A DNA stretch of 5,958 nt from Candidatus Uhrbacteria bacterium (GTDB taxonomy: Bacteria > Patescibacteriota > Patescibacteriia > UBA9934 > UBA11717), in contig JABIWD010000046.1 of the NCBI GenBank assembly GCA_018701105.1, positions 1 through 5,958 on the forward strand, written 5' to 3'. Under the pieces are notes generated by a model, which did no database searches, was not told the origin of the DNA, and saw only the letters and a list, made by a program, of their open reading frames with translations. Shown here piece by piece: positions 1-5,506 of this stretch; within the stretch, counting starts at the first letter, position 1, and every line of letters starts with the position of its first letter. The position numbers and the translations under genes are program-made.

Positions 1-223
1 CCTCGTGCTCACATTGGGAGCTGACGCAGTTGGCCCGGCGTTGTATCGACGAGGTTTGATCTTGAGAGATCGCCGCCGCTGGGTAATCAAGCATATTTGG
101 CCCGTTATGGGCATTGGATTAGCAAAAGCGCTGGGACTGGTGATTCCAGTACTCAACATAGTGGTGCTGCCGATGGCGGCGTCAGGTGGAACATTGCTAG
201 TGCAGAAGTACGAAAAAGAGTAA
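1..223 (+). CDS. EI24/CysZ-family membrane protein, C-terminal fragment
   Basis: This is the last 73-74 codons of a gene that begins before the window; the frame is open to the left edge, so the GTG at 5 is probably not the true start. The visible part has a basic stretch (YRRGLILRDRRRW) followed by a long hydrophobic segment containing IPVLNIVVLPMAASGGTLL. That arrangement, with a basic loop and then a helix bearing the IPxLNxxxxPxAxxGxTLL signature, is the end of the EI24 domain found in CysZ-type inner membrane proteins. In proteobacteria CysZ mediates sulfate uptake; in this organism the substrate cannot be inferred. The gene ends in TAA, 12 nt before rplI on the same strand, with no terminator between, so the two are probably co-transcribed. 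The family assignment is fairly secure and the function is not. Confidence 0.75.
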   Translation, partial: LVLTLGADAVGPALYRRGLILRDRRRWVIKHIWPVMGIGLAKALGLVIPVLNIVVLPMAASGGTLLVQKYEKE

Positions 224-235
224 GATGCTATTACT

Positions 236-688
236 ATGAAAGTTATTCTATTAGAGGACATAAAGGGTAAGGGGTATCGCGGCGACGTATTAGAGGTGTC
301 CGATGGATATGCTCAGAATTTCCTGTTTCCACAGGCGATGGGAGTTCCTGCTACGCCGGATGCTTTGGCTAAGATCAAGGCTCAGGAGGCGAAGGCTGCA
401 AAAGAGGCTAAGCGTGGTGAGAAGGCTTCTAAGGACGCTGCAGGGATGCTTGAGGGTGTTGTGCTTACTTTGAGCGCCAAGACTAACGATGAAGGGTCGC
501 TTTACGCCGCAGTATCGGCAAAAGACATCGCATCGGCGGCAAAGGAGCAGGGGATTAAGATTACTCCCAAGCAGGTTAAAGCGCATGATCCTATTAAGGA
601 GGCTGGAACGTTCGAACTCACTGCAGAATTTCCAGGAGGATACGAGGCGAGCTTTTCTCTCATTGTGGAGGAAAAGGCAAAGAAATAG
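236..688 (+). CDS. rplI: 50S ribosomal protein bL9
   Basis: This is a complete 150-aa bL9, a 23S rRNA-binding protein at the base of the L1 stalk that helps maintain frame and fidelity. The N-terminal domain is clear: MKVILLEDIKGKGYRGD opens the protein and the signature GYAQNFLFPQAMGVPAT covers residues 24-40. An Ala/Lys/Glu-rich connecting helix spans about 41-72. The C-terminal domain (about 75-150) contains SLYAAVSAKDIASAAKEQGI, matching the usual GxLFGSVTxxDIxxAxxxxG pattern. Length is normal. No Shine-Dalgarno motif precedes the ATG (upstream bases are GATGCTATTACT), yet the start is fixed by family alignment. The gene is not next to rpsF/ssb/rpsR, its common partners. Several CPR lineages lack bL9, so its presence narrows the placement of the host. 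Confidence 0.97.
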   Translation: MKVILLEDIKGKGYRGDVLEVSDGYAQNFLFPQAMGVPATPDALAKIKAQEAKAAKEAKRGEKASKDAAGMLEGVVLTLSAKTNDEGSLYAAVSAKDIASAAKEQGIKITPKQVKAHDPIKEAGTFELTAEFPGGYEASFSLIVEEKAKK

Positions 689-707
689 GGCCCTATTGAC
701 CTTTTTT
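684..707 (+). terminator. Palindrome plus T-tract at the rplI stop (weak terminator candidate)
   Basis: A perfect 14-bp palindrome, AATAGGGCCCTATT (684-697), contains the rplI stop codon (TAG, 686-688) and is followed after GACC by six T residues (702-707). As RNA it could fold into a 5-bp stem with a GGCC loop. Outer pairs AAAG (679-682) with CTTT (701-704) may extend it. It also overlaps the -35 box of the rpmA promoter. It could be a weak terminator, an operator for a dimeric protein, or both. Confidence 0.4.
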
Positions 708-724
708 GGGTTTTATTGTACACT
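696..724 (+). promoter_or_regulatory. Predicted promoter of rpmA
   Basis: TTGACC (696-701; 5/6 match to the -35 consensus) is separated by exactly 17 nt from TACACT (719-724; 4/6 match to the -10 consensus). The expected start is near 731, giving a leader of about 67 nt before rpmA. The location, between rplI and rpmA and followed by a gene with its own terminator, supports a separate rpmA transcript. Confidence 0.6.
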
Positions 725-741
725 CGTGCCACATAGAAATA

Positions 742-775
742 GGCCTTGATTCGTCTTAGGCGATCCCTGTTGGCC
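742..775 (+). other. Possible stem-loop in the rpmA leader
   Basis: The rpmA leader contains TCGTC (751-755) and GGCGA (759-763), which pair around a TTA loop. They are flanked by GGCC (742-745) and GGCC (772-775), which can pair with each other to close an outer stem. This could be a ribosomal-protein autoregulatory structure, but the stems are short and it matches no leader family I know. Confidence 0.25.
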
Positions 776-797
776 GAACTTAATTGAAAATACCACT

Positions 798-1079
798 ATG
801 GCTCATAAGAAAGCCGGTGGATCTACAGCCCTTGGCCGAGACTCACAGTCGAAGCGATTGGGAACGAAGCGATCGGACGGAGAAGCGGTGAAAGCCGGCG
901 AGATCCTTATCCGACAGCGCGGAACGAAGATTCACCCAGGAAACAATGTTAAGCGCGGGGGTGACGATACTTTGTACTCAGCAATCGCTGGAAAAGTTAA
1001 GTTCACAACACGAACAGTGCCAAACTTCATCGGAGTGTTGAAGAAGCGAAAGTTCGTGCACATTCTTCCCGTAAAATAA
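798..1079 (+). CDS. rpmA: 50S ribosomal protein bL27
   Basis: This is a complete 93-aa bL27, whose N-terminal tail reaches the peptidyl transferase centre. Family signatures are easy to read: MAHKKAGGST at the start, RDSQSKRLGTKR at 14-25, then GEILIRQRGTKIHPGNNV and the GKVKF strand. The protein begins directly with MAHKK and has no cleavable N-terminal extension of the Firmicutes type. The C-terminal part (TTRTVPNFIGVLKKRKFVHILPVK) is several residues longer than in E. coli. There is no Shine-Dalgarno site; the bases before the start are AATACCACT. The usual partner rplU (bL21) is absent. A promoter precedes the gene and a strong terminator follows, so it appears to be a single-gene transcription unit. 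Confidence 0.97.
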   Translation: MAHKKAGGSTALGRDSQSKRLGTKRSDGEAVKAGEILIRQRGTKIHPGNNVKRGGDDTLYSAIAGKVKFTTRTVPNFIGVLKKRKFVHILPVK

Positions 1080-1098
1080 CACCAGCTTTAAAAAAAGC

Positions 1099-1135
1099 AA
1101 GAGCAGCCGTCTGTGTATACAGGCGGTTGTTTTTT
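1099..1135 (+). terminator. Rho-independent terminator of rpmA
   Basis: The core stem CCGTCTGT (1107-1114) pairs with ACAGGCGG (1119-1126) around a GTAT loop, with one G-U pair. Pairing continues outward through 1099-1106 and 1127-1134, including G-U pairs. The 3' side ends in the run TTGTTTTTT, and an A-tract lies upstream at 1090-1096, so the element may also work on the opposite strand. Confidence 0.9.
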
Positions 1136-1155
1136 ATGCCAATTTTAGGTACTCT
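1127..1155 (+). promoter_or_regulatory. Tentative promoter for the nifU-domain/mraY/ftsW/murG run
   Basis: TTGTTT (1127-1132) and TACTCT (1150-1155) are 17 nt apart, directly after the rpmA terminator and 15 nt before the next ATG. Both boxes are weak, with only three matches in the -10. A promoter is expected here because the strong terminator isolates the downstream genes, and the layout copies the rpmA promoter, but the boxes alone would not be convincing. Confidence 0.3.
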
Positions 1156-1170
1156 TGGTGCAGAAAAGCT

Positions 1171-1407
1171 ATGGCATCATCCATGAAAAAGAGAGTAGAA
1201 CTGGCGCTTGAGGAGGTGCGGCCAATGCTAAAAATCCACGCAGGTAGCGTGGAGTTGGTTGGTGTTAACGAGGAGACCGGTGTGGTTCAAGTAAAGATGC
1301 TTGGAACATGCGACGGTTGCGCGTTGGCCGACATGACATTAAAAATGGGTATCGAAGTTGTATTGAAAGAACACGTACCCGAAGTTACTTCTGTTGAGAG
1401 AGTATGA
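1171..1407 (+). CDS. NifU C-terminal domain (Nfu-type) Fe-S scaffold protein
   Basis: This 78-aa protein consists of little more than the NifU C-terminal domain, which holds or transfers Fe-S clusters through a CxxC pair, usually across a dimer. The pattern is visible: an N-terminal helix (ELALEEVRPMLKIHAGSVELV), strand VVQVKMLGTC, then CDGC (Cys47 and Cys50) and a helix MTLKMGIEVVLKEHVPEV, matching the family form GxCxGCxxxxxTLxxGIExxLxxxxPEV. There is no N-terminal IscU-like or A-type domain. The start could be the ATG at 1171 or at 1183; neither has a Shine-Dalgarno site. The stop TGA overlaps the next ATG (ATGA, 1404-1407), suggesting translational coupling. It is the only gene in the window using TGA as stop. 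Confidence 0.9.
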   Translation: MASSMKKRVELALEEVRPMLKIHAGSVELVGVNEETGVVQVKMLGTCDGCALADMTLKMGIEVVLKEHVPEVTSVERV

Positions 1408-1772
1408 AATGGCAACGAACATTAAGATCATGGTTTCCGCCCGGAGTCGCACGATGGTCTGCAATTTTGACTATCGCGTTGTTGGTTTTTGCGTGGATCG
1501 TGCCGTCGTGGAGACTTGCACCTATCGTGGAGCCTGAGGCGGTGATTCCTCTGCACTATAATATTTACTTTGGCGTGGACTTTGTTGGAAAGTGGTGGTG
1601 GGTTTACTTCTTGCCAGCATTTGGAACGATTGTGTTTATTATCAACGCGATCTTGGCTGCAAAGGAAAGGAAAGAGTCGAAAGTATTTTCAGACATGCTA
1701 TCGATCACATATGCCATCGTTGCGCTGTTTGTAACCGTTGCAATGTTTTTTGTTCTTCTGATTAACGTATAG
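1404..1772 (+). CDS. Small three-helix membrane protein of unknown function
   Basis: This 122-aa protein has three predicted membrane helices (about residues 18-36, 66-86 and 99-120) and a loop rich in charged residues (AAKERKESK, 85-93). Between helices 1 and 2 lies a conserved-looking segment, VIPLHYNIYFGVDFVGKWWW (47-66). The PLHYNxxxGxDxxGxW pattern recalls the PLHFNxxGxxDxxG motif of DUF1648-type membrane proteins, but I am not certain it belongs to that family. The reading frame overlaps the preceding NifU-domain gene by 4 nt and ends 2 nt before mraY, so translation of the three genes is probably coupled. The position suggests a membrane role linked to wall synthesis or simply shared transcription; nothing in the sequence shows catalytic residues. 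Confidence 0.75.
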   Translation: MKWQRTLRSWFPPGVARWSAILTIALLVFAWIVPSWRLAPIVEPEAVIPLHYNIYFGVDFVGKWWWVYFLPAFGTIVFIINAILAAKERKESKVFSDMLSITYAIVALFVTVAMFFVLLINV

Positions 1773-1774
1773 AT

Positions 1775-2827
1775 ATGGATGGATTTCAAATAATTCGACT
1801 AATCATGCTGGCGACGATGACTTTTGTTATCGCAATAGCATGGACACCGCTACTGACGCACTTGCTGTACAAGTACAAGCTCGGAAAGCAGATCCGAAGC
1901 TCTGATCGTGCGCCGGTCTTTTCTAAATTACATGCAAAGAAGTCTGGGACTCCAGTGATGGGTGGTTTGTTGATATGGGTGACTGTATTGGTATTCGCGA
2001 TGGTGCTGTTTGGTATCTGGACTATCGCGCCAGAATCATTCTTGGGCAAGTTGAGCTTCTTGACTCGATCTGAGACGTTGTTGCCACTGGGTGCATTCGT
2101 AGCATCAGCACTTGTAGGGCTCGTAGACGACTGGATGAACGTTCGCAAGATTGGACCGCATGGTGGTGGAATGAGCATTTGGTACCGGATATTTGTGTAC
2201 ACGGCAATAGCAACAGTTGGAGCTCTATGGTTCTACTTCAAACTCGACTGGGACATGTTCCACGTGCCGTTCATCGGTGACTTTAGCGTCGGCCTTTGGT
2301 ACATCCCAATATTTATCTTCATAGTAGGATCGACCGCGTTCTCTGTGAATGAGGCGGACGGACTAGACGGACTCGCCGGCGGAATAACCATGGCAGCTTT
2401 TGCGGCGTTTGGAGCTATCGCATTTGCACAAGGAAGCTATGATCTTGCAGCACTCTGTGTGGCCATCACTGGAGCGCTGCTCGCATTCCTATGGTTTAAC
2501 ATCTATCCGGCTCGCTTTTTCATGGGAGACACTGGTTCGATGGCGCTTGGTATTACGCTTGGAGTTGTGGCGATGCTTACGAATATGGCGCTACTGTTGC
2601 CTGTGATCGGAATCTTACTCGTAATTGAGTCGGCATCAGTGATAGTACAGATGACATCGAAGAAGCTGCGAAATGGAAAGAAGATTTTCAGATCAACCCC
2701 AATACATCACCACTTCGAGGCTATCGGTTGGCCTGAGCCAAAGATTGTAATGCGTGCATGGGTAATATCACTCGTGTTCAGCTCACTCGGTGTAGCTTTG
2801 GCATTGCTCGACATGGGTTCACTCTAG
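1775..2827 (+). CDS. mraY: Phospho-N-acetylmuramoyl-pentapeptide-transferase
   Basis: MraY transfers phospho-MurNAc-pentapeptide from UDP to undecaprenyl phosphate at the inner face of the membrane, producing lipid I. At 350 aa it is close to the usual 320-360. About ten membrane helices are visible. Family motifs occur in order: KLHAKKSGTPVMGG (51-64), VDDWMNVRK with the Asp pair D118/D119, NEADGLDGLAGG (192-203), FFMGDTGSMALG with D252, and the PIHHHFE motif (309-315) with the His triplet 311-313. All residues known to bind magnesium or substrate in this family appear present. NEADGLDG replaces the commoner NLTDGLDG, a small variation. The ATG lies 2 nt after the previous stop and has no Shine-Dalgarno motif, so coupling is likely. 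It is followed by ftsW, 12 nt away. Confidence 0.97.
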   Translation: MDGFQIIRLIMLATMTFVIAIAWTPLLTHLLYKYKLGKQIRSSDRAPVFSKLHAKKSGTPVMGGLLIWVTVLVFAMVLFGIWTIAPESFLGKLSFLTRSETLLPLGAFVASALVGLVDDWMNVRKIGPHGGGMSIWYRIFVYTAIATVGALWFYFKLDWDMFHVPFIGDFSVGLWYIPIFIFIVGSTAFSVNEADGLDGLAGGITMAAFAAFGAIAFAQGSYDLAALCVAITGALLAFLWFNIYPARFFMGDTGSMALGITLGVVAMLTNMALLLPVIGILLVIESASVIVQMTSKKLRNGKKIFRSTPIHHHFEAIGWPEPKIVMRAWVISLVFSSLGVALALLDMGSL

Positions 2828-2839
2828 TCACTCGTTGCC

Positions 2840-3949
2840 ATGGCTAAACTTAAAACATCTGTTGACGTCACTCTTCTATCGCTGACGATGGGATTGATTG
2901 CATTTGGTTTCGTGATGTTGACGAGCGCGTCTGGTCCGATTGGTTTTGAGAAGTTTGGTGACACTTATTGGTTTGTAAAACATCAGGCACTCTTTGGGTT
3001 ATTGCCAGGACTCGTGATGATGTTCATACTTTCTCGCATCCCGTACTTTTTCTGGAAGAAGCTCGCGACGATTTTACTTTTTATTTCGATAGCCCTCCTG
3101 ATCCTCGTCTTTATACCGGGAGTCGGGGCGGACTTTGGGTCTGCGCACAGTTGGGTTGTTGTTGGCGGGTTTAGTTTCCAACCTTCCGAGCTCGTCAAAC
3201 TCACATTTTTGTTATATTTAGCTGCCTGGTTTGAAAACCGTGCAGAAAAGGATGTTAAAGACTGGTCATCAGGTTTTGTTCCGTTCATATCGTCGCTCGG
3301 TATCATCATGCTACTCATGATCCTGCAGCCTGACGTTGGAACGATGACGGTGATTATCGCGCTAGCTCTCGCCGTGTACTTCGTTGCCGGAGCATCCTGG
3401 AAGCATTTGCTCGCACTGGGGACCGGGGGAGTTGCGCTATTCTTTTTACTGATTCGACTCGCACCGTATCGTGCTGCGAGGTTCACGACCTTCTTGCATC
3501 CAGAGCTTGATCCACAAGGAGTTGGCTACCACATTAACCAGGCGATGCTCGCTATCGGATCGGGTGGCATGTTTGGACTTGGATACGGTCACTCTCGGCA
3601 GAAGTTTCAGTATCTTCCCGAGGTTTCAGGAGACTCAATCTTCGCGGTCATTGCAGAGGAACTCGGATTCTTCCTGTCCGCCGCTGTTATATTCTTGTAC
3701 GCATTCTTCGCGCGACGCATGCTCGCACTCGCAAGTAACGCGCCAGACAAGTTTAGCCAGTACGTTGTGGTCGGTGTGATGGTGTGGATCGTGTTCCAAG
3801 CGTTTGTAAACATTGGAGCCATGCTCGGACTCATGCCAATTACGGGAATTCCGCTGCCGTTCGTCAGCTACGGTGGGACCTCGCTCGTTGTGCTGATGTC
3901 GGCCATGGGAATCGTGCTGAATATCAGCAAGTATCGGAAAAATGCATAA
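2840..3949 (+). CDS. ftsW: SEDS-family glycan polymerase, probably FtsW
   Basis: This 369-aa protein has about ten membrane helices and the SEDS family signatures. SEDS proteins polymerise lipid II into glycan strands with a partner class B PBP; FtsW acts at division and RodA in elongation. Visible motifs are SWVVVGGFSFQPSELVK (104-120), LQPDVGT (162-168), the block YHINQAMLAIGSGGMFGLGYG (230-250), then YLPEVSGDSIFAVIAEELGF (258-277), in which D265 corresponds to the catalytic Asp, and GIPLPFVSYGGTSL (336-349). The position between mraY and murG is the classic place of ftsW in the dcw cluster and is the main reason to prefer it over rodA; sequence alone does not settle this. There is no Shine-Dalgarno site (CACTCGTTGCC precedes ATG). 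A lone SEDS gene might serve both roles. Confidence 0.85.
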   Translation: MAKLKTSVDVTLLSLTMGLIAFGFVMLTSASGPIGFEKFGDTYWFVKHQALFGLLPGLVMMFILSRIPYFFWKKLATILLFISIALLILVFIPGVGADFGSAHSWVVVGGFSFQPSELVKLTFLLYLAAWFENRAEKDVKDWSSGFVPFISSLGIIMLLMILQPDVGTMTVIIALALAVYFVAGASWKHLLALGTGGVALFFLLIRLAPYRAARFTTFLHPELDPQGVGYHINQAMLAIGSGGMFGLGYGHSRQKFQYLPEVSGDSIFAVIAEELGFFLSAAVIFLYAFFARRMLALASNAPDKFSQYVVVGVMVWIVFQAFVNIGAMLGLMPITGIPLPFVSYGGTSLVVLMSAMGIVLNISKYRKNA

Positions 3950-3952
3950 ACC

Positions 3953-3961
3953 TGATATAAT
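3953..3961 (+). promoter_or_regulatory. Extended -10 promoter giving a near-leaderless murG mRNA
   Basis: TGATATAAT (3953-3961) is a perfect extended -10 element (TGN plus TATAAT). No recognisable -35 box lies 16-18 nt upstream, which is normal for extended -10 promoters. A start 7-10 nt past the box falls at 3968-3971, while the murG ATG begins at 3971, so the transcript would carry a leader of 0-3 nt. The box sits inside a 13-bp interrupted palindrome, CTGAT-ATA-ATCAG (3952-3964), which could be an operator. Confidence 0.55.
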
Positions 3962-3970
3962 CAGACCACT

Positions 3971-5314
3971 ATGAAAATACTCCTTACAGGGGGTGGGACA
4001 CTCGGTCCCGTCACGCCGCTACTTGGTCTTGTTGAGCATTGGCGTGCAGAGAATAAGAATATTGATTTGGTCTGGGCGGGAACCACTAAGGGTCCCGAGG
4101 GGGCTTTGATTAGCGCGAATGATATTCGTTTTATTTCGATTGCAAGTGTGAAGGTTCCAAGGTACGCGACACCATACTGGTTCGCAATGCCGTTTTTGGG
4201 AATCTACGCGTTCATTGAGTCTTGGACGTTATTACGTAACGAGCGACCCGATGTTATCGTAACTGCTGGTGGATACGTCAGTGTTCCTTTGGTGATATTG
4301 GGACGGTTCATGGGTATTCCAAGTTGGGTGCATCAACAGGATGTGTTGCCGGGACTCGCTAACAAGATGATGTCTAAGTTTGCTCGAAAGGTTTCTGTTA
4401 CGTTTGATTCTTCCAAGGACATTTTCCCAGCTTCAAAGACAGAAGTCACCGGTAATGCGGTGCGAGTTGGGATTGCGGCCGGTGATCGAGATAGCGGATT
4501 CAGGAAGTTCAACCTTGCTCCTGATAGAAAGACGATACTGGTATTGGGCGGAGGCGGAGGGTCTGACTGGATCAACGAGTCTGTTGCAGCGCTCGCGGGT
4601 GATCTGACAAAGGAGTGGCAGGTTTTGCATATTACAGGCAGTGACAAGTACGAGTCGGTTGAGGTGGAGAATCCGCATTACGCTGTGGAGCCGGTGATTC
4701 ATGAGGGGATGGATGACGCATATGCGATTGCCGATCTCGTGATCTGCCGTGCAGGACTCGGAACAATGACCGAGCTCGCGTTCGTGGGAAAGGCTGCGAT
4801 CGTGATCCCGATGCCAGACTCGCATCAAGAGATGAATGCTTTTCAGTTGTTTGAGCATCAGGCGGCAATCGTTATGGATCAGACTGAGACTACGCCTCAG
4901 ATTTTGTTGAATACGATCAAGACTGTGATCACAGACGAGAATTCGCGCATGAGACTCGTCGCGAACCTAAAGCTCACGTTCCCGAAAGATGGGACAGAGA
5001 AGATTGCGGGTGGTGTCATGAAGTTGGGAGAGTCGACAGCTAGTGAATGGAAGAGGGCGTCGAAGAAGAAAGTTGAGGTTGAGCTCGAAGATGCTGATGT
5101 TGCTGACGACGACTTGAACGAAAAGGTCGCTTCGCCAACTGGTGATAGCACGGCTCGCAATGACGAGCTGGTGGATGCTGAAATTGAGGACAAGCCGATT
5201 TCGATGGATGGGATGTCTATAAAGGAACAGGTTGAGAGGGCTTTGAAAGGAAAGAAGATTGATATCGAAGAGGGTGAGGGGGATGAGAACCCGTTTGAGG
5301 TGAAGGATTTGTAG
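3971..5314 (+). CDS. murG: MurG-family glycosyltransferase with atypical loop and acidic tail
   Basis: MurG adds GlcNAc from UDP-GlcNAc to lipid I to form lipid II at the cytoplasmic membrane. At 447 aa this protein is about 90 residues longer than typical. The two-domain GT-B core (about 1-355) shows TAGGYVSVP (98-106), the GIPSWVHQQDVLPGLANKMM block (115-134), TGNAVR (160-165), a glycine loop VLGGGGGS (191-198) where GGSQGA is usual, and the donor-site block ICRAGLGTMTELA with R260 and E269, followed by HQEMNA (285-290). The N-terminal phosphate loop reads GGGTLGPVTP, so the family histidine (GGTGGHxxP) is replaced by Pro13. Residues about 356-447 form a hydrophilic, largely acidic tail ending in ENPFEVKDL. 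The gene follows ftsW by 21 nt, has its own probable promoter, and is followed immediately by a terminator. Confidence 0.93.
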   Translation: MKILLTGGGTLGPVTPLLGLVEHWRAENKNIDLVWAGTTKGPEGALISANDIRFISIASVKVPRYATPYWFAMPFLGIYAFIESWTLLRNERPDVIVTAGGYVSVPLVILGRFMGIPSWVHQQDVLPGLANKMMSKFARKVSVTFDSSKDIFPASKTEVTGNAVRVGIAAGDRDSGFRKFNLAPDRKTILVLGGGGGSDWINESVAALAGDLTKEWQVLHITGSDKYESVEVENPHYAVEPVIHEGMDDAYAIADLVICRAGLGTMTELAFVGKAAIVIPMPDSHQEMNAFQLFEHQAAIVMDQTETTPQILLNTIKTVITDENSRMRLVANLKLTFPKDGTEKIAGGVMKLGESTASEWKRASKKKVEVELEDADVADDDLNEKVASPTGDSTARNDELVDAEIEDKPISMDGMSIKEQVERALKGKKIDIEEGEGDENPFEVKDL

Positions 5315-5338
5315 CGTCGAGCGCAAGCTCGGCGTTTT
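5315..5338 (+). terminator. Rho-independent terminator of murG (GCAA tetraloop)
   Basis: CGTCGAGC (5315-5322) pairs with GCTCGGCG (5327-5334), with one G-U pair, around a GCAA tetraloop, and is followed by TTTTGGTTGT. The hairpin starts on the base right after the murG stop codon, so it marks the end of the wall-gene transcript. Confidence 0.85.
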
Positions 5339-5377
5339 GGTTGTAATACATCTAATATTAGCAAAGAAGGAGGGTGT

Positions 5378-5400
5378 CAGCCTTGACAGAGGGCTGTTTT
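5378..5400 (+). terminator. Second terminator-like hairpin, overlapping the next promoter
   Basis: CAGCCTT (5378-5384) pairs with GAGGGCTG (5389/5390-5396), allowing one G-U pair, around a loop of about 5 nt, and is followed by TTTTTGTGTT. It would catch transcripts escaping the first murG terminator. Its loop and inner stem contain the TTGACA box of the downstream promoter, so both functions share the same bases. Confidence 0.6.
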
Positions 5401-5411
5401 TGTGTTATAAA
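5383..5411 (+). promoter_or_regulatory. Near-consensus sigma-70-type promoter of the GC-rich gene
   Basis: TTGACA (5383-5388, perfect) and TATAAA (5406-5411, 5/6) are separated by the ideal 17 nt. The predicted start is near 5418, leaving a leader of about 100 nt before the ATG at 5521. This is the best promoter in the window by match to consensus and suggests high expression of the gene that follows. Confidence 0.8.
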
Positions 5412-5443
5412 GGCACGTAGATTATGGTTATATGGATTAGAGA

Positions 5444-5488
5444 CGTTTTGATGATTAAGGGTATTTATTGTCCCTAATCATCAGAACG
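5444..5488 (+). promoter_or_regulatory. Long hairpin in the leader of the GC-rich gene
   Basis: Bases 5444-5461 (beginning CGTTTTGATGATTA) pair with 5472-5488 (ending CATCAGAACG) in a 17-bp stem with one G-U pair and one bulged A (5458), closed by the 10-nt loop TATTTATTGT. There is no T-tract after it, so it is not a simple terminator. A smaller hairpin, AACGG (5485-5489) with CCGTT (5496-5500), overlaps its 3' arm and cannot form at the same time. Roles such as mRNA stabilisation, protein binding or a transcription attenuator are possible; none can be chosen from the sequence. Confidence 0.7.
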
Positions 5489-5506
5489 GGCTCATCCGTT
5501 ACTGTA

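Noticed and set aside
58..71. GATCT-TGAG-AGATC inverted repeat near the left edge
   Set aside because: Short stem within the EI24-family coding frame, with no T-tract or other context; likely chance.
229..234. TGC-TATTAC before rplI as an extended -10 box
   Set aside because: Only 4/6 matches, and it lies 1 nt from the ATG, too close to give a transcript that includes the start codon.
489..749. Second plus-strand frame inside and after rplI
   Set aside because: Ser/Arg-rich shadow of rplI in another frame with no recognisable motifs.
1405..1407. TGA read as glycine (code of Gracilibacteria/Absconditabacteria)
   Set aside because: No other gene has in-frame TGA, all glycines use GGN, and reading through this TGA adds only a few residues. 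The NifU domain ends naturally here.
4333..4868. Minus-strand frames opposite murG
   Set aside because: They lie antisense to well-conserved MurG motifs and have no start signals or protein-like composition.
5374..5451. Short open frame starting at GTG 5374 or TTG 5383, preceded by AAGGAGG (5367-5373)
   Set aside because: The GTG has no spacing to the purine run and the TTG is the -35 box of the promoter. The peptide of 22-25 residues would have to be translated from a transcript starting upstream of this promoter. Probably chance.
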